This document shows, one piece after another, positions 1 through 7,760 of a stretch of 9,476 bases of DNA. How positions within the stretch are numbered: the first letter of the stretch is position 1; each line of letters opens with the position of its first letter. The position numbers and the translations under genes are program-made. This DNA comes from Cyanobacteria bacterium UBA3803 (GTDB lineage Bacteria > Cyanobacteriota > Vampirovibrionia > Gastranaerophilales > Gastranaerophilaceae): positions 1 to 9,476 of the forward strand of contig DFEL01000012.1 in NCBI GenBank assembly GCA_002369055.1, read 5' to 3'. The notes under the pieces are model-generated. The model had not been told where the DNA came from and made no database searches. It saw only the letters and a program-made list of their open reading frames with translations.

Positions 1-810
1 TAATAATTTTATTTTTAGATTAATTAAAAATTCATTTTTGTAATATACATCAAAAGAGCTTCCAACAGGAGTTAAATCAATATTTTTTGCAACATAATCA
101 GCATTATTCAGTCCATAAGTTATAAATTTATGTCCGCTTAATTTTAAATTACCTTCTGAATCATTGTTTATAAGAACTTTTTGCGTATCATCCATTTTTG
201 ACAAAAGAGTTTCAAACGTTTCAACTAAGGAGTCTAAACCTTTTTTATAAAAATCTAAATGGTCTGCTTCAAGATTATTTATAACCAAAATATGAGGATT
301 ATATTTTACAACAGTCCCGTCACTTTCATCCAGTTCTGCAATAAAATACTTATCACTCTTATAATTTGCGTTTGTATGAATATCAGGAATAATACCGCCA
401 ACAACATAAGAAGGTTCTAAACCTGCTTTGTCGGTAACATAAGCAGCAAGTCCGCTTGTTGTAGTTTTACCGTGAGTACCTGCATATCCTATAAAACATT
501 TTGAACGTTCAGATAATTCTTTTAAAACATCCGAACGATGCAAAATTTTCAGTCCAAGTTTTTTTGCTTTTTGAATTTCCGGATTATCTTCTCTTATAGC
601 AGAACTTGCGACAACTACACAATTTTCAGGTACATTTTTTTCATCATGACCAATATAAACCTTAGCCCCTAAATCTTTTAATTCATTCATATATTTGCTA
701 TCATTAATATCTGAGCCTGAAACCTCAAACCCTTCTTGAAGAAGATATTTGGCAAGTCCGCTCATTCCAATACCGCCAATTGCAATAAAATGATATTTTT
801 CTTTTTCCAC
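1..810 (-). CDS. murC: UDP-N-acetylmuramate--L-alanine ligase MurC, N-terminal part (runs off left edge)
   Basis: This cytoplasmic Mur ligase uses ATP to add L-alanine to UDP-N-acetylmuramate, the first step of the peptidoglycan stem peptide. I translated 270 residues by hand with no internal stop; the family is usually about 450-480 residues, so the end of the central domain and the C-terminal domain lie outside the window. The UDP-binding Rossmann domain opens with AIGGIGMSGLA (10-20) followed by GSD (32-34). The ATP P-loop is AGTHGKTTTSG (110-120). ELDESDGT (159-166) and NNLEADHLD (178-186) are typical central-domain motifs. The start is GTG at 808-810, because no ATG precedes the Rossmann motif and short MurC proteins begin just before it. 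The frame stays open further upstream but without ATG. The ribosome site is weak (GGGAT). It lies 74 bases after the efflux operon, on the same strand. Identification is firm; the exact start is less so. Confidence 0.95.
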   Translation of the reverse strand, partial: MEKEKYHFIAIGGIGMSGLAKYLLQEGFEVSGSDINDSKYMNELKDLGAKVYIGHDEKNVPENCVVVASSAIREDNPEIQKAKKLGLKILHRSDVLKELSERSKCFIGYAGTHGKTTTSGLAAYVTDKAGLEPSYVVGGIIPDIHTNANYKSDKYFIAELDESDGTVVKYNPHILVINNLEADHLDFYKKGLDSLVETFETLLSKMDDTQKVLINNDSEGNLKLSGHKFITYGLNNADYVAKNIDLTPVGSSFDVYYKNEFLINLKIKLL

Positions 811-825
811 GTCAACTATCCCAAT

Positions 826-861
826 AACTGTGTACGCTGTAATTATATTACAAATACAGTT
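826..861. repeat. Nested inverted repeats between outer-membrane protein gene and murC
   Basis: The inner repeat at 838-852 has perfect 6-base arms, TGTAAT and ATTACA, around a 3-base centre and covers the candidate murC -10 box. An outer pair, AACTGT (826-831) and ACAGTT (856-861), surrounds it, with its centre offset by 1.5 bases. It could be a DNA operator, or a 12-pair RNA hairpin with an asymmetric internal loop if transcribed from the efflux operon. It lacks a following U-run on the minus strand, so it is not a standard intrinsic terminator. Confidence 0.45.
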
Positions 862-870
862 GAAGTTAAA
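842..870 (-). promoter_or_regulatory. Candidate murC promoter
   Basis: On the minus strand a perfect TATAAT occupies 842-847. A weak -35 match, TTTAAC (865-870, 3 of 6 consensus bases), lies 17 bases upstream. Transcription would begin near 835, giving a leader of about 25 bases before the murC GTG. The poor -35 and the general AT-richness keep this tentative; murC could also be read through from the efflux genes, since no terminator separates them. Confidence 0.4.
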
Positions 871-884
871 ATGTTTAATATATT

Positions 885-2387
885 TTAATCTTTTTTATCT
901 TCCGTTTGCGTCAAATCAACAACTTCTTCACCAAACATAAGATTTTTACCAATTGCCTTTTCAAGTTCTGCCTTTGCAGTATTATACTGATACAAAGAAT
1001 TGTAATAAGATAATTGTGAATTCATATAAGTAATTTGAGAATCTTTTAATTCAATCGGGTTTCCTTCACCAACTCTGTATCTTCCGTAAGATATATCATA
1101 ATTTTCTTTTGCTTGTTTCATACCCAAAAATGCAACCGGAATTTGATTTTTCTTTTCTATCAAATTATAAAAAGCAGTTTGAATTTCCAATTCAATATTT
1201 TGCTCTGCACGGGTTGAAGTAGCCATTTGCTTTGAATAATTTGCTCTTGCCTCTTTTATTTGATTATTAATATTCATAACATTAATAACAGGAAAATCCA
1301 AATAACCGCCTGCTGAATACCCCCAGTTTGATGCAGGATTTCTACCACCAACAGAAAGATTACCCTGAGCGGTTATTTTTGGAAAATATGTTTTTTTACT
1401 TAATTGTAATTTTTGACGTGAAGATTCCACGTTTAACTTCGCAATTTTTAAATCAGGACGTGCATCAGAAGCAATTTCAATCGCTTCATCCAAAGTTATA
1501 TCACAAGGTGCATATTTCAAACGTTCTTGAAGGTTAAATTGCGTCATAAAATTTATACCTATTGCATTATTTAACTGTGCAGTAGAAACTTCTAAATTTT
1601 TCTTTGCTTGAATTAGTTGCAATTTTGCATTACTTAAATTAACCTCTGCAATTGTAACATCTACTTTTGGCTTCATACCAATATCATATAAAGCTTTTGC
1701 CTGTTTATAAAATAATTCAAACCTGTCAACGTTTTCTTCCTTAACTTTCATATCTTCATAAGCGTATAAAAGTGCATAATATTTATTTTTTGTTTCTTTA
1801 ATAACATCATTTACAACACTGATTAAACTTTCTTGTGCAGTCTTATAACCTAATTTTTTTATCGTAACTTGATTTTGCGTAACACCAAAATCATAAATCA
1901 ATTGGCTTACGGAAATCTGTCCCAAAATAAAATAATTATATGTTGCATCCGCATTACCAATCGCATCTGCAAACAATAAATTTCTTGTTCTTGCTCCACT
2001 GGAATTCAAAGAAAATTGAGGAAAATAACTTGACCAAGCCTGTTTTATTCTAAAATCGGAAGCAGATACTTCTTCTACAGCCTCTCTAACTCTTGGATTA
2101 TTACCAAGTGCAAGTTTTATACATTGATCTAAAGTTACATCTATTGTCTTTTGAACAGAACCTTCAATAACTTTTGGTTCATCAAGAACCTTTAAATCGT
2201 CAATTTTTGGAGAATATTCGGAAGCATCAGGATAATCCGTATTACTGATAACGCTTCCAATGGGTATTTCAGCACCTTTTTTTAAATTATTTGTATTTAA
2301 AGCAGCATTGGTTTCTTCAGCAAAAGCCTTACCAATTTGCATAAATACCAGAGTTAATACTATAAAAACAATCTTATTTTTCATCAT
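885..2387 (-). CDS. TolC/OprM-family outer-membrane efflux channel protein
   Basis: This is the outer-membrane channel of the tripartite pump, expected to form a trimeric beta-barrel with a long periplasmic alpha-helical tunnel. Residues 1-23 form a signal peptide: a Lys-containing start, a hydrophobic core, and a likely cut after AFA. No Cys follows the cut, so it is TolC-like rather than an OprM-type lipoprotein. Two outer-membrane efflux repeats are visible, about 81-276 (from TIDVTLDQCIKLALGNNP) and 296-480 (from DITLDEAIEIASDARPDLK). Both contain long coiled-coil-like helices rich in Gln, Ala and Lys. An unusual polar linker of about 57 residues (24-80) precedes the first repeat. The 500-residue length is normal. 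The frame begins with two ATGs; the AGG at 2392-2394 is 4 bases from the first and 7 from the second, so the second (2384) is probably the true start. It overlaps the end of the pump gene by 11-14 bases, which indicates translational coupling. Confidence 0.93.
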   Translation of the reverse strand: MMKNKIVFIVLTLVFMQIGKAFAEETNAALNTNNLKKGAEIPIGSVISNTDYPDASEYSPKIDDLKVLDEPKVIEGSVQKTIDVTLDQCIKLALGNNPRVREAVEEVSASDFRIKQAWSSYFPQFSLNSSGARTRNLLFADAIGNADATYNYFILGQISVSQLIYDFGVTQNQVTIKKLGYKTAQESLISVVNDVIKETKNKYYALLYAYEDMKVKEENVDRFELFYKQAKALYDIGMKPKVDVTIAEVNLSNAKLQLIQAKKNLEVSTAQLNNAIGINFMTQFNLQERLKYAPCDITLDEAIEIASDARPDLKIAKLNVESSRQKLQLSKKTYFPKITAQGNLSVGGRNPASNWGYSAGGYLDFPVINVMNINNQIKEARANYSKQMATSTRAEQNIELEIQTAFYNLIEKKNQIPVAFLGMKQAKENYDISYGRYRVGEGNPIELKDSQITYMNSQLSYYNSLYQYNTAKAELEKAIGKNLMFGEEVVDLTQTEDKKD

Positions 2388-5300
2388 TTTGCCTATTTTT
2401 TTTAAAATTTAATAATAATTCATGAAGTTTCTTTTTTAAATTATTTGCAAGCGACAGCATTTTATTGTTATCACGTAAAGTTGCACCTGAAGATTTTTTC
2501 ATTCTCTGAATGCATACAAAGAATCCCGGAACAAGCATAGTACCCATCATAGCAACCATCATCATACCACCAAATACTGTCATTCCGACAGAATGGCGAC
2601 TAACGGCACCTGCACCTGAAGCAAATACTAACGGTAAGATACCCAAAATAAATGCAAAGTTAGTCATCATTACTGCTCTAAATCTTAATTTTGCAGCCTG
2701 CATTGCGGCTTCAACTTCATCACCACCGTTTTGAGCGTACGCTTCTTTTGCAAATTCAATAATCAAAATTGCTTGTTTTGTACTTAGTCCGATAAGCATA
2801 ATTAAACCTACCTGACAATATATATCCAGAGAATATCCTGAAACATATTGAGCAAACAATGCTCCAACCATTGAAACAGGAGCAATCATCATTACCGCAA
2901 TAGGTAACGTCCAACTTTCATATAATGCAACCAAAAACAAATATACAAATATTAAAGCCAAGCCCAGAATTATACCAATTTGGCCTGTTGATTCTTGTTC
3001 TTGCAAAGAAGTTCCTGACCAAGAAAAACCCATGTCAGCAGGTAATACTTTTTTTGACAGTTCTTCCATTTTTTTCATTGCCTGACCTGATGATACGTTT
3101 CCTGCCCCTTGACCATTAATTGTTACCGCATTATACATATTAAATCTTGTCAAACTATATGGCCCTACTATTGGAGTAAATTTTACAATAGAAGTAATAG
3201 GAACCATTTTACCTTTTGTGTTTTTTACATACAAACGTTTCAAATCAGTTTCAGAAGTTCTGTACAAGGCATCTGCCTGAACCATAACACGATAAACACG
3301 TCCAAATTTGTTAAAATCATTAACATAAGTTGCACCATAAATTGCTGCTAATGTTGTATAAATATCATTAATTCTCACGTTTTGTGCAAGAGCCTGTTCT
3401 TCATTAATTTCCACAAGCAACTGAGGTAAGTTTGCCGTATATGTTGTAAATACAGAAGTCAAATCTTTATCTGCGTTTGCAGCTATTATTAATTTCATTG
3501 CCTCATCAAACAGCTCTTGAGGTGTTCTGTCACCTTTATCCAATAGCTGATATTCAAAGCCACCAAATGAACCTAAGCCCGGAATAGGTGTAGGTTCAAA
3601 AGCAACAACTCTTGCCGCAGGGTATGCACCAAATTGAGCTCTTACCTTTTTAACAATCTCGCCTGAAGATTGCTCTTTTTTCTTACGAACACTCCAAGGC
3701 TTTAACTGCATAATAATTAAAGAGGTATTTTCACCTGAAAATCCAACAATGTTAATGGTTTGTCTTACACCGTCAATTTTCATTAATTTATCTTCAACAT
3801 AAGTAGCAATCTCTTTTGTCTTGACAGTAGATGAACCGTCAGGCAATTGAATTTGAACAATAACAGCACCTTTGTCTTCTGTCGGAATAAATGCTGTTGG
3901 TATTATAAAAGACATAATAAAAGCAAAAACAACTAACGCACCAAGAGTTATAAGTGTTCGCTTTGGAGATTCAACAAAATATTTTGTTGCTTCCATATAT
4001 TTATCTCTTGCTTTATTAAACCACTCATTAAATTTAACAATAAACTTCAATTCGTTTTCATGCCCGTTATCTTTTAACATCATTGCACACAAAGCAGGAG
4101 TCAAGGTTAGTGCTACAACTGTTGACAAACCAACTGAGCAAGCAATACAAACAGCAAATTGCTGGAACATTTTACCGTTTACACCGGGCATAAAACAAAC
4201 AGGTACAAATACAGCCATCAAAACAAGAGATGTTGCAACAACCGCACTTGTTACTTCCCACATGGAAATAATTGACGCATCAATCCTATTCTTGCCCTCT
4301 TGAATATGTCTTTGAACATTCTCTAATACAACAATAGCATCATCAACAACCAATCCTACTGCCAGAACTAATCCGAATAACATCAATAAGTTTATTGAAA
4401 AACCAAGAATACCTAAAAATATAAACACACCAATTAAAGAAACAGGTATTGCACATAACGGTATAAATGCGGCACGGGCTGAACCCAAAAATACATAAGT
4501 AACCAGAGCAACAAGCAATATTGCTAAGCCTATTGCATGTTCAACTTCCGCAATTGATTCACGAATAAAATCCGTTTCATCGTGCTCAACCTTATATTCC
4601 ATACCTTTTGGAAAACTTTCACTTAATTTGGATAAACGGTCAAAACATTTATTAGCCAAATCAATTGAATTGGCTTCCGGTAGCTGACTTATTACAATAA
4701 CCGCATTTTTTTTGCCGCCAATAAACGAGTCATAATCATAACTTTCAGCACCTAAATCAATTCTTGCAACATCTTTCAAGGTAACATGCGAACCATTAGG
4801 ATTGGAATAAACAATAATATCCTCAAATTGCTTTTGATCCGTTAATCTGCCTTTTGTTCTTAAAGTAACCTTTATATCTTGTGGTACAGCCAAAGGTTCT
4901 GAACCCAAATTACCAACTGCTGCTTGAGTGTTTTGTGATTGAATAGCAGCAATTACTTCACCTGCCGATAAATTGTAGTGAGCCAATTTTACCGGATCAA
5001 GCCATATTCTCATTGAATATGCTGACGAACCATATACATTAACATCACTTGCACCCTTTATACGTGCTAATTCATCTTTAATATATATTGCTGCATAATT
5101 CGCAATATACAAAGAATCGAAAATATTATTTGGGGAAGTAACAGCAACCATTAACAGTCCCGGCCCACCACGTCTTTTCTTTACCGTTAAACCATAAGTC
5201 CTAACTTCAGCAGGAAGTCTTGGTAAAACAAGTTGTAATTTATTATTTACATTGATAACGGCCATATCAGGATCAGTACCAACTTCAAAATATACATCTA

Positions 5301-5616
5301 AAGAATAAGAACCGTTTTTAGATGTTGAAGTCATATATACCATATCTTCTACACCATTTAATTGTGCCTCTAAAGGAGCAGCTATGGTATCACGTATAAC
5401 GTCGGAACTAGCACCTTGATACGTTGCCGTAACATTAACTTGAGGCGGGGTAATTGAAGGGTAATCTTCTAACGGCAAACCTAACATAACAATAAGACCT
5501 GCCAAAACTATTGTTAAAGAAATAACAATTGCAAATTTTGGTCTGCTTATAAACGGATTAACTGCTTTTTGCACAGTTTGTTTCTGATTATTACTGTCAT
5601 TGTAATTTTCGGTCAT
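2374..5616 (-). CDS. RND multidrug efflux pump, AcrB/MexB-like (HAE1 family) inner-membrane permease
   Basis: This is the proton-driven inner-membrane transporter of the tripartite pump, expected to be a trimer that takes substrates from the periplasm or outer leaflet. The 1080 residues hold the usual layout: TM1 (28-46), a first periplasmic porter domain (about 47-350), a TM2-TM6 block (about 355-515), TM7 (about 554-573), a second periplasmic domain (about 575-872), and a TM8-TM12 block (about 876-1037). The proton relay is intact: adjacent Asp425 and Asp426 in GLVVDDAIVVLEN (TM4) and Lys947 in GLSTKQAILIIEFAK (TM10), with Thr985 nearby. Family motifs include QNTQAAVGNLG (228-238) and NKLQLVLPRLP (125-135). 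About 18 polar residues precede the usual NPFISRP start, and a basic tail of about 40 residues follows TM12. The loop matching AcrB's switch loop (GFSGENT, 625-631) is short. The gene starts 14 bases after the adaptor gene with a weak AAGG 12 bases upstream, and overlaps the channel gene. Intact Asp pairs and similarity to HAE1 pumps favour organic substrates (drugs, detergents) over metals, but the substrate cannot be named. Confidence 0.96.
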   Translation of the reverse strand: MTENYNDSNNQKQTVQKAVNPFISRPKFAIVISLTIVLAGLIVMLGLPLEDYPSITPPQVNVTATYQGASSDVIRDTIAAPLEAQLNGVEDMVYMTSTSKNGSYSLDVYFEVGTDPDMAVINVNNKLQLVLPRLPAEVRTYGLTVKKRRGGPGLLMVAVTSPNNIFDSLYIANYAAIYIKDELARIKGASDVNVYGSSAYSMRIWLDPVKLAHYNLSAGEVIAAIQSQNTQAAVGNLGSEPLAVPQDIKVTLRTKGRLTDQKQFEDIIVYSNPNGSHVTLKDVARIDLGAESYDYDSFIGGKKNAVIVISQLPEANSIDLANKCFDRLSKLSESFPKGMEYKVEHDETDFIRESIAEVEHAIGLAILLVALVTYVFLGSARAAFIPLCAIPVSLIGVFIFLGILGFSINLLMLFGLVLAVGLVVDDAIVVLENVQRHIQEGKNRIDASIISMWEVTSAVVATSLVLMAVFVPVCFMPGVNGKMFQQFAVCIACSVGLSTVVALTLTPALCAMMLKDNGHENELKFIVKFNEWFNKARDKYMEATKYFVESPKRTLITLGALVVFAFIMSFIIPTAFIPTEDKGAVIVQIQLPDGSSTVKTKEIATYVEDKLMKIDGVRQTINIVGFSGENTSLIIMQLKPWSVRKKKEQSSGEIVKKVRAQFGAYPAARVVAFEPTPIPGLGSFGGFEYQLLDKGDRTPQELFDEAMKLIIAANADKDLTSVFTTYTANLPQLLVEINEEQALAQNVRINDIYTTLAAIYGATYVNDFNKFGRVYRVMVQADALYRTSETDLKRLYVKNTKGKMVPITSIVKFTPIVGPYSLTRFNMYNAVTINGQGAGNVSSGQAMKKMEELSKKVLPADMGFSWSGTSLQEQESTGQIGIILGLALIFVYLFLVALYESWTLPIAVMMIAPVSMVGALFAQYVSGYSLDIYCQVGLIMLIGLSTKQAILIIEFAKEAYAQNGGDEVEAAMQAAKLRFRAVMMTNFAFILGILPLVFASGAGAVSRHSVGMTVFGGMMMVAMMGTMLVPGFFVCIQRMKKSSGATLRDNNKMLSLANNLKKKLHELLLNFKKNRQNDEK
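2392..2394 (-). promoter_or_regulatory. Ribosome binding site deciding the outer-membrane protein start
   Basis: AGG on the minus strand lies inside the last codons of the RND pump gene. Its spacing is 4 bases to the ATG at 2387 and 7 bases to the ATG at 2384. The normal spacing range favours the second Met. Confidence 0.5.
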
Positions 5617-5630
5617 TCTTAATATTTACC

Positions 5631-6827
5631 TTACTTGTTGTTCTTATTATCGTTTTCAAGTTTTTGTTCTTCTGTTTTTAACTCTTTTTGCATTTCTTGA
5701 ACTTCTGCATCAGACATTATTCTAATTTTATTACCCGGAATAACAGATTGTAAACCGCTTACTATAACTTTATCTCCTGCATTTACACCCGATTTAATAA
5801 TCCAATCCTGTCCTTCTTGCCCGAGTGTTTCAATTTTTTGTATTTGTGGCAAGCCTTTTGAATCAAGCTTATATACATACTTATATTGAGGATTTTCCAT
5901 TACTGCAATTTGCGGTACAACCGGTAAATTTTCTTTTTCGTTTGAATATACATAAACGGTCACATAATCACCATTTATCAATACACCTTCAGGATTTTCA
6001 AATGTTGCACGCATCATTATTGAACCTGTTGTTTCATCAACATTGTTGTCATGAAAATCCTGTGTACCAACATATTTATACTTTTTACCGGAAGAAAAAT
6101 ATAAATCTACTTTTCTATTAGTATTTTGAACCTTATCAACTTTAACTAATTCGTTATAATTTTTTGTTTCTAAAGGGAAAGAAACATAAATAGGATTTAT
6201 GCTGTTTAATGTCGTTAATGGTCCTGACTGTGCAGTTACATAATTGCCTACCGTAATTTGAATCATACCAACTTGACCGTCCACAGGAGCAGTAACTTTA
6301 GTATAAGATAAATTTCTCAATGCATCTTGATAAGCACTTCTGTTTAATGCAACTTGAGCCTTGTAGGAATCCCTTTGTGCTAAAGTTTGGTCATATTGAG
6401 CCTTTGCAATGTAGTCATGTTTTACTAATTCTTGTGCCCTTTTTAATTGTTTTTCATAGTATATAAGCTGTGCTTCAGAATTTGCCAAATTTGCTTTTGC
6501 CTTATCAACAGCAAGTTTATATTCTTGAGGTTCAATTTCAAATAAAACTTGACCTTTTTTAACGATATCTCCTTCTTTAAAGTATGATTTTGTAAGATAT
6601 CCGCTTATACGTGCCACAACTTTTATTCTTGATACAGACACTACCCTTGCAGGTGCCTCAAATTTTCTGATAACACTTTTTGTTTCTACATCTTTTACAA
6701 TAACGCTTGGTGCTGCCGCATTTTTACGTTTTTGTGCTTCTTGCCAGCCACTATATTGATATGCAAGAAATCGTAAACCTACTGCACCCATCAATATAAA
6801 AAGAGCAATAATTATATTTTTTTTCAT
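5631..6827 (-). CDS. RND efflux periplasmic adaptor (membrane fusion protein), AcrA/MexA-like
   Basis: This periplasmic adaptor links the RND pump to the outer-membrane channel. The 398 residues begin with a Lys-Lys start and one hydrophobic helix (about 4-22). There is no lipobox and no cysteine at all, so it is probably held by an N-terminal membrane helix or secreted, rather than lipid-anchored like AcrA. The first lipoyl half is about 66-100 (RISGYLTKSYFKEGDIVKKG), the alpha-helical hairpin about 101-172, the second lipoyl half about 175-197 (TKVTAPVDGQVG), the beta-barrel about 208-295 with the family motif VDETTGSIMMRATFENPEG (263-281), and the membrane-proximal domain about 296-371. 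A highly charged tail (372-398) rich in Glu, Lys and Asn ends the protein. The start is ATG, supported by a GGGAG ribosome site 8-9 bases upstream. It is the first gene of the efflux operon, in the same order as mexAB-oprM. Confidence 0.95.
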   Translation of the reverse strand: MKKNIIIALFILMGAVGLRFLAYQYSGWQEAQKRKNAAAPSVIVKDVETKSVIRKFEAPARVVSVSRIKVVARISGYLTKSYFKEGDIVKKGQVLFEIEPQEYKLAVDKAKANLANSEAQLIYYEKQLKRAQELVKHDYIAKAQYDQTLAQRDSYKAQVALNRSAYQDALRNLSYTKVTAPVDGQVGMIQITVGNYVTAQSGPLTTLNSINPIYVSFPLETKNYNELVKVDKVQNTNRKVDLYFSSGKKYKYVGTQDFHDNNVDETTGSIMMRATFENPEGVLINGDYVTVYVYSNEKENLPVVPQIAVMENPQYKYVYKLDSKGLPQIQKIETLGQEGQDWIIKSGVNAGDKVIVSGLQSVIPGNKIRIMSDAEVQEMQKELKTEEQKLENDNKNNK

Positions 6828-6834
6828 TTAAAAT

Positions 6835-6840
6835 TCTCCC
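6835..6840 (-). promoter_or_regulatory. Ribosome binding site of the adaptor gene
   Basis: GGGAGA on the minus strand lies 7 bases before the adaptor ATG. It is the best Shine-Dalgarno match in the efflux operon and fixes the start at 6827. Confidence 0.75.
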
Positions 6841-6873
6841 GAAAACACAACAATAGTATTTATTACACTTATT

Positions 6874-6902
6874 ATATTAACAAAGACCACATTTCATTGC
6901 AA
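6874..6902 (-). promoter_or_regulatory. Candidate efflux operon promoter
   Basis: In the 99-base gap after nadC, TTGCAA (6897-6902) is spaced 17 bases from TAATAT (6874-6879) on the minus strand; each matches 4 of 6 consensus bases. An overlapping TATAAT (6871-6876) is a perfect -10 but lacks a well-placed -35. Three copies of TAACAA or its complement lie at 6878-6883, 6908-6913 and 6917-6922, possibly operator half-sites. No intrinsic terminator follows nadC, so read-through from nadBC is also possible. Confidence 0.45.
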
Positions 6903-6926
6903 TAAAATTGTTACGTTTGTTACATA

Positions 6927-7760
6927 TTAGTCAATATCTAACGCTAAATCCAATGTAGGTGCTTTAGCAACGATAGCACTTGAAGATATAATATCTACTC
7001 CGGTTGATGCTATTTCATTTACAGTGTCTAAGTTTACGTTACCGCTTGCTTCTACTATGGCACGGTTATTAATAAAATCTACGGCTTTTTTCATTTTTTC
7101 AACAGACATATTATCAAGCATAATAATATCTGCACCACATTCAACAGCCTCTTTTACTTGCTCAAACGTATCACATTCAACTTCTATTTTATGTGTGTGT
7201 GAAATATTTTTTCTTATCATTTGTACAGCATTAGTTATCGAACCTGCTAATTTTATATGATTATCCTTAATCATTGAACAATCAGCAAGATTAAATCTGT
7301 GTATACAAGCACCACCAATAAACACAGAATATTTTTCAAAAATTCTGAAGTTTGGAGTAGTTTTCCTTGTATCAGAAATTTTGGCCTTATAATCACCTAT
7401 TTTATCTTGATATTTATTTGTTTCTGTTGCTATACCACTCATACGCTGAATATAATTTAAAGCAGTTCTTTCACCTTTCAAAACAGCATCAGCCGGGCCT
7501 TCAATTAAGGCAATAGTATCTCCGGCTTGAATTTTATCACCGTCTTTTTTGTAAAAAGTAACCTTCATTTTTTCGGATAAAAGTTTAAACACTCTTTCAA
7601 AAACTTTTGTACCACACAAAATACCGTCTGAACGTGTATTTAATTTTGCAATTAAAACATCACCATCTTTAACCAAATTATCAGTTGTAATATCGCCAAA
7701 ACCGATATCTTCTTCTAATGCGGCAAGTACATGTTTATCTATTAAAAAATTATCTAACAA
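6927..7760 (-). CDS. nadC: Nicotinate-nucleotide pyrophosphorylase (carboxylating), quinolinate phosphoribosyltransferase
   Basis: This cytoplasmic enzyme converts quinolinate and PRPP to nicotinate mononucleotide, CO2 and pyrophosphate, the third dedicated step of de novo NAD synthesis. The 277 residues are a full-length type II PRTase. Motifs in order: EEDIGFGDITT (16-26), ERTALNYIQRMSGIAT (97-112), DTRKTTP (130-136), HRFNLAD (154-160), IKDNH (164-168), EVECDT (193-198), MLDNM (214-218) and EASGNV (237-242). Two positions look unusual: the Asn before HR, common in many homologues, is Ile153, and the Gly expected in the C-terminal phosphate loop (typically ISVGAL) is Ser261 (ISSSAI). The start is TTG, supported by a strong AAGGAG site 9 bases upstream; there is no usable in-frame ATG. 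It overlaps the nadB end by 11 bases, so the two are translationally coupled. Identity is secure; full activity is an inference because of the substitutions. Confidence 0.95.
   Translation of the reverse strand: MLDNFLIDKHVLAALEEDIGFGDITTDNLVKDGDVLIAKLNTRSDGILCGTKVFERVFKLLSEKMKVTFYKKDGDKIQAGDTIALIEGPADAVLKGERTALNYIQRMSGIATETNKYQDKIGDYKAKISDTRKTTPNFRIFEKYSVFIGGACIHRFNLADCSMIKDNHIKLAGSITNAVQMIRKNISHTHKIEVECDTFEQVKEAVECGADIIMLDNMSVEKMKKAVDFINNRAIVEASGNVNLDTVNEIASTGVDIISSSAIVAKAPTLDLALDID

Noticed and set aside
838..852. The palindrome before murC as an intrinsic terminator of the efflux operon
   Set aside because: The stem is AT-rich and is not followed by a U-run on the minus strand.
3872..4303. 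A 143-codon open frame on the plus strand inside the RND pump gene, plus several shorter plus-strand frames across the window
   Set aside because: They lie wholly antisense to strongly conserved coding sequence, encode no recognisable motif, and I found no supporting ribosome sites. They are shadows of AT-rich coding DNA.
6828..6926. A transcription terminator between nadC and the efflux operon
   Set aside because: Only short repeats such as CAAT-TTT-ATTG are present; no GC-containing stem with a following U-run is seen on the minus strand.
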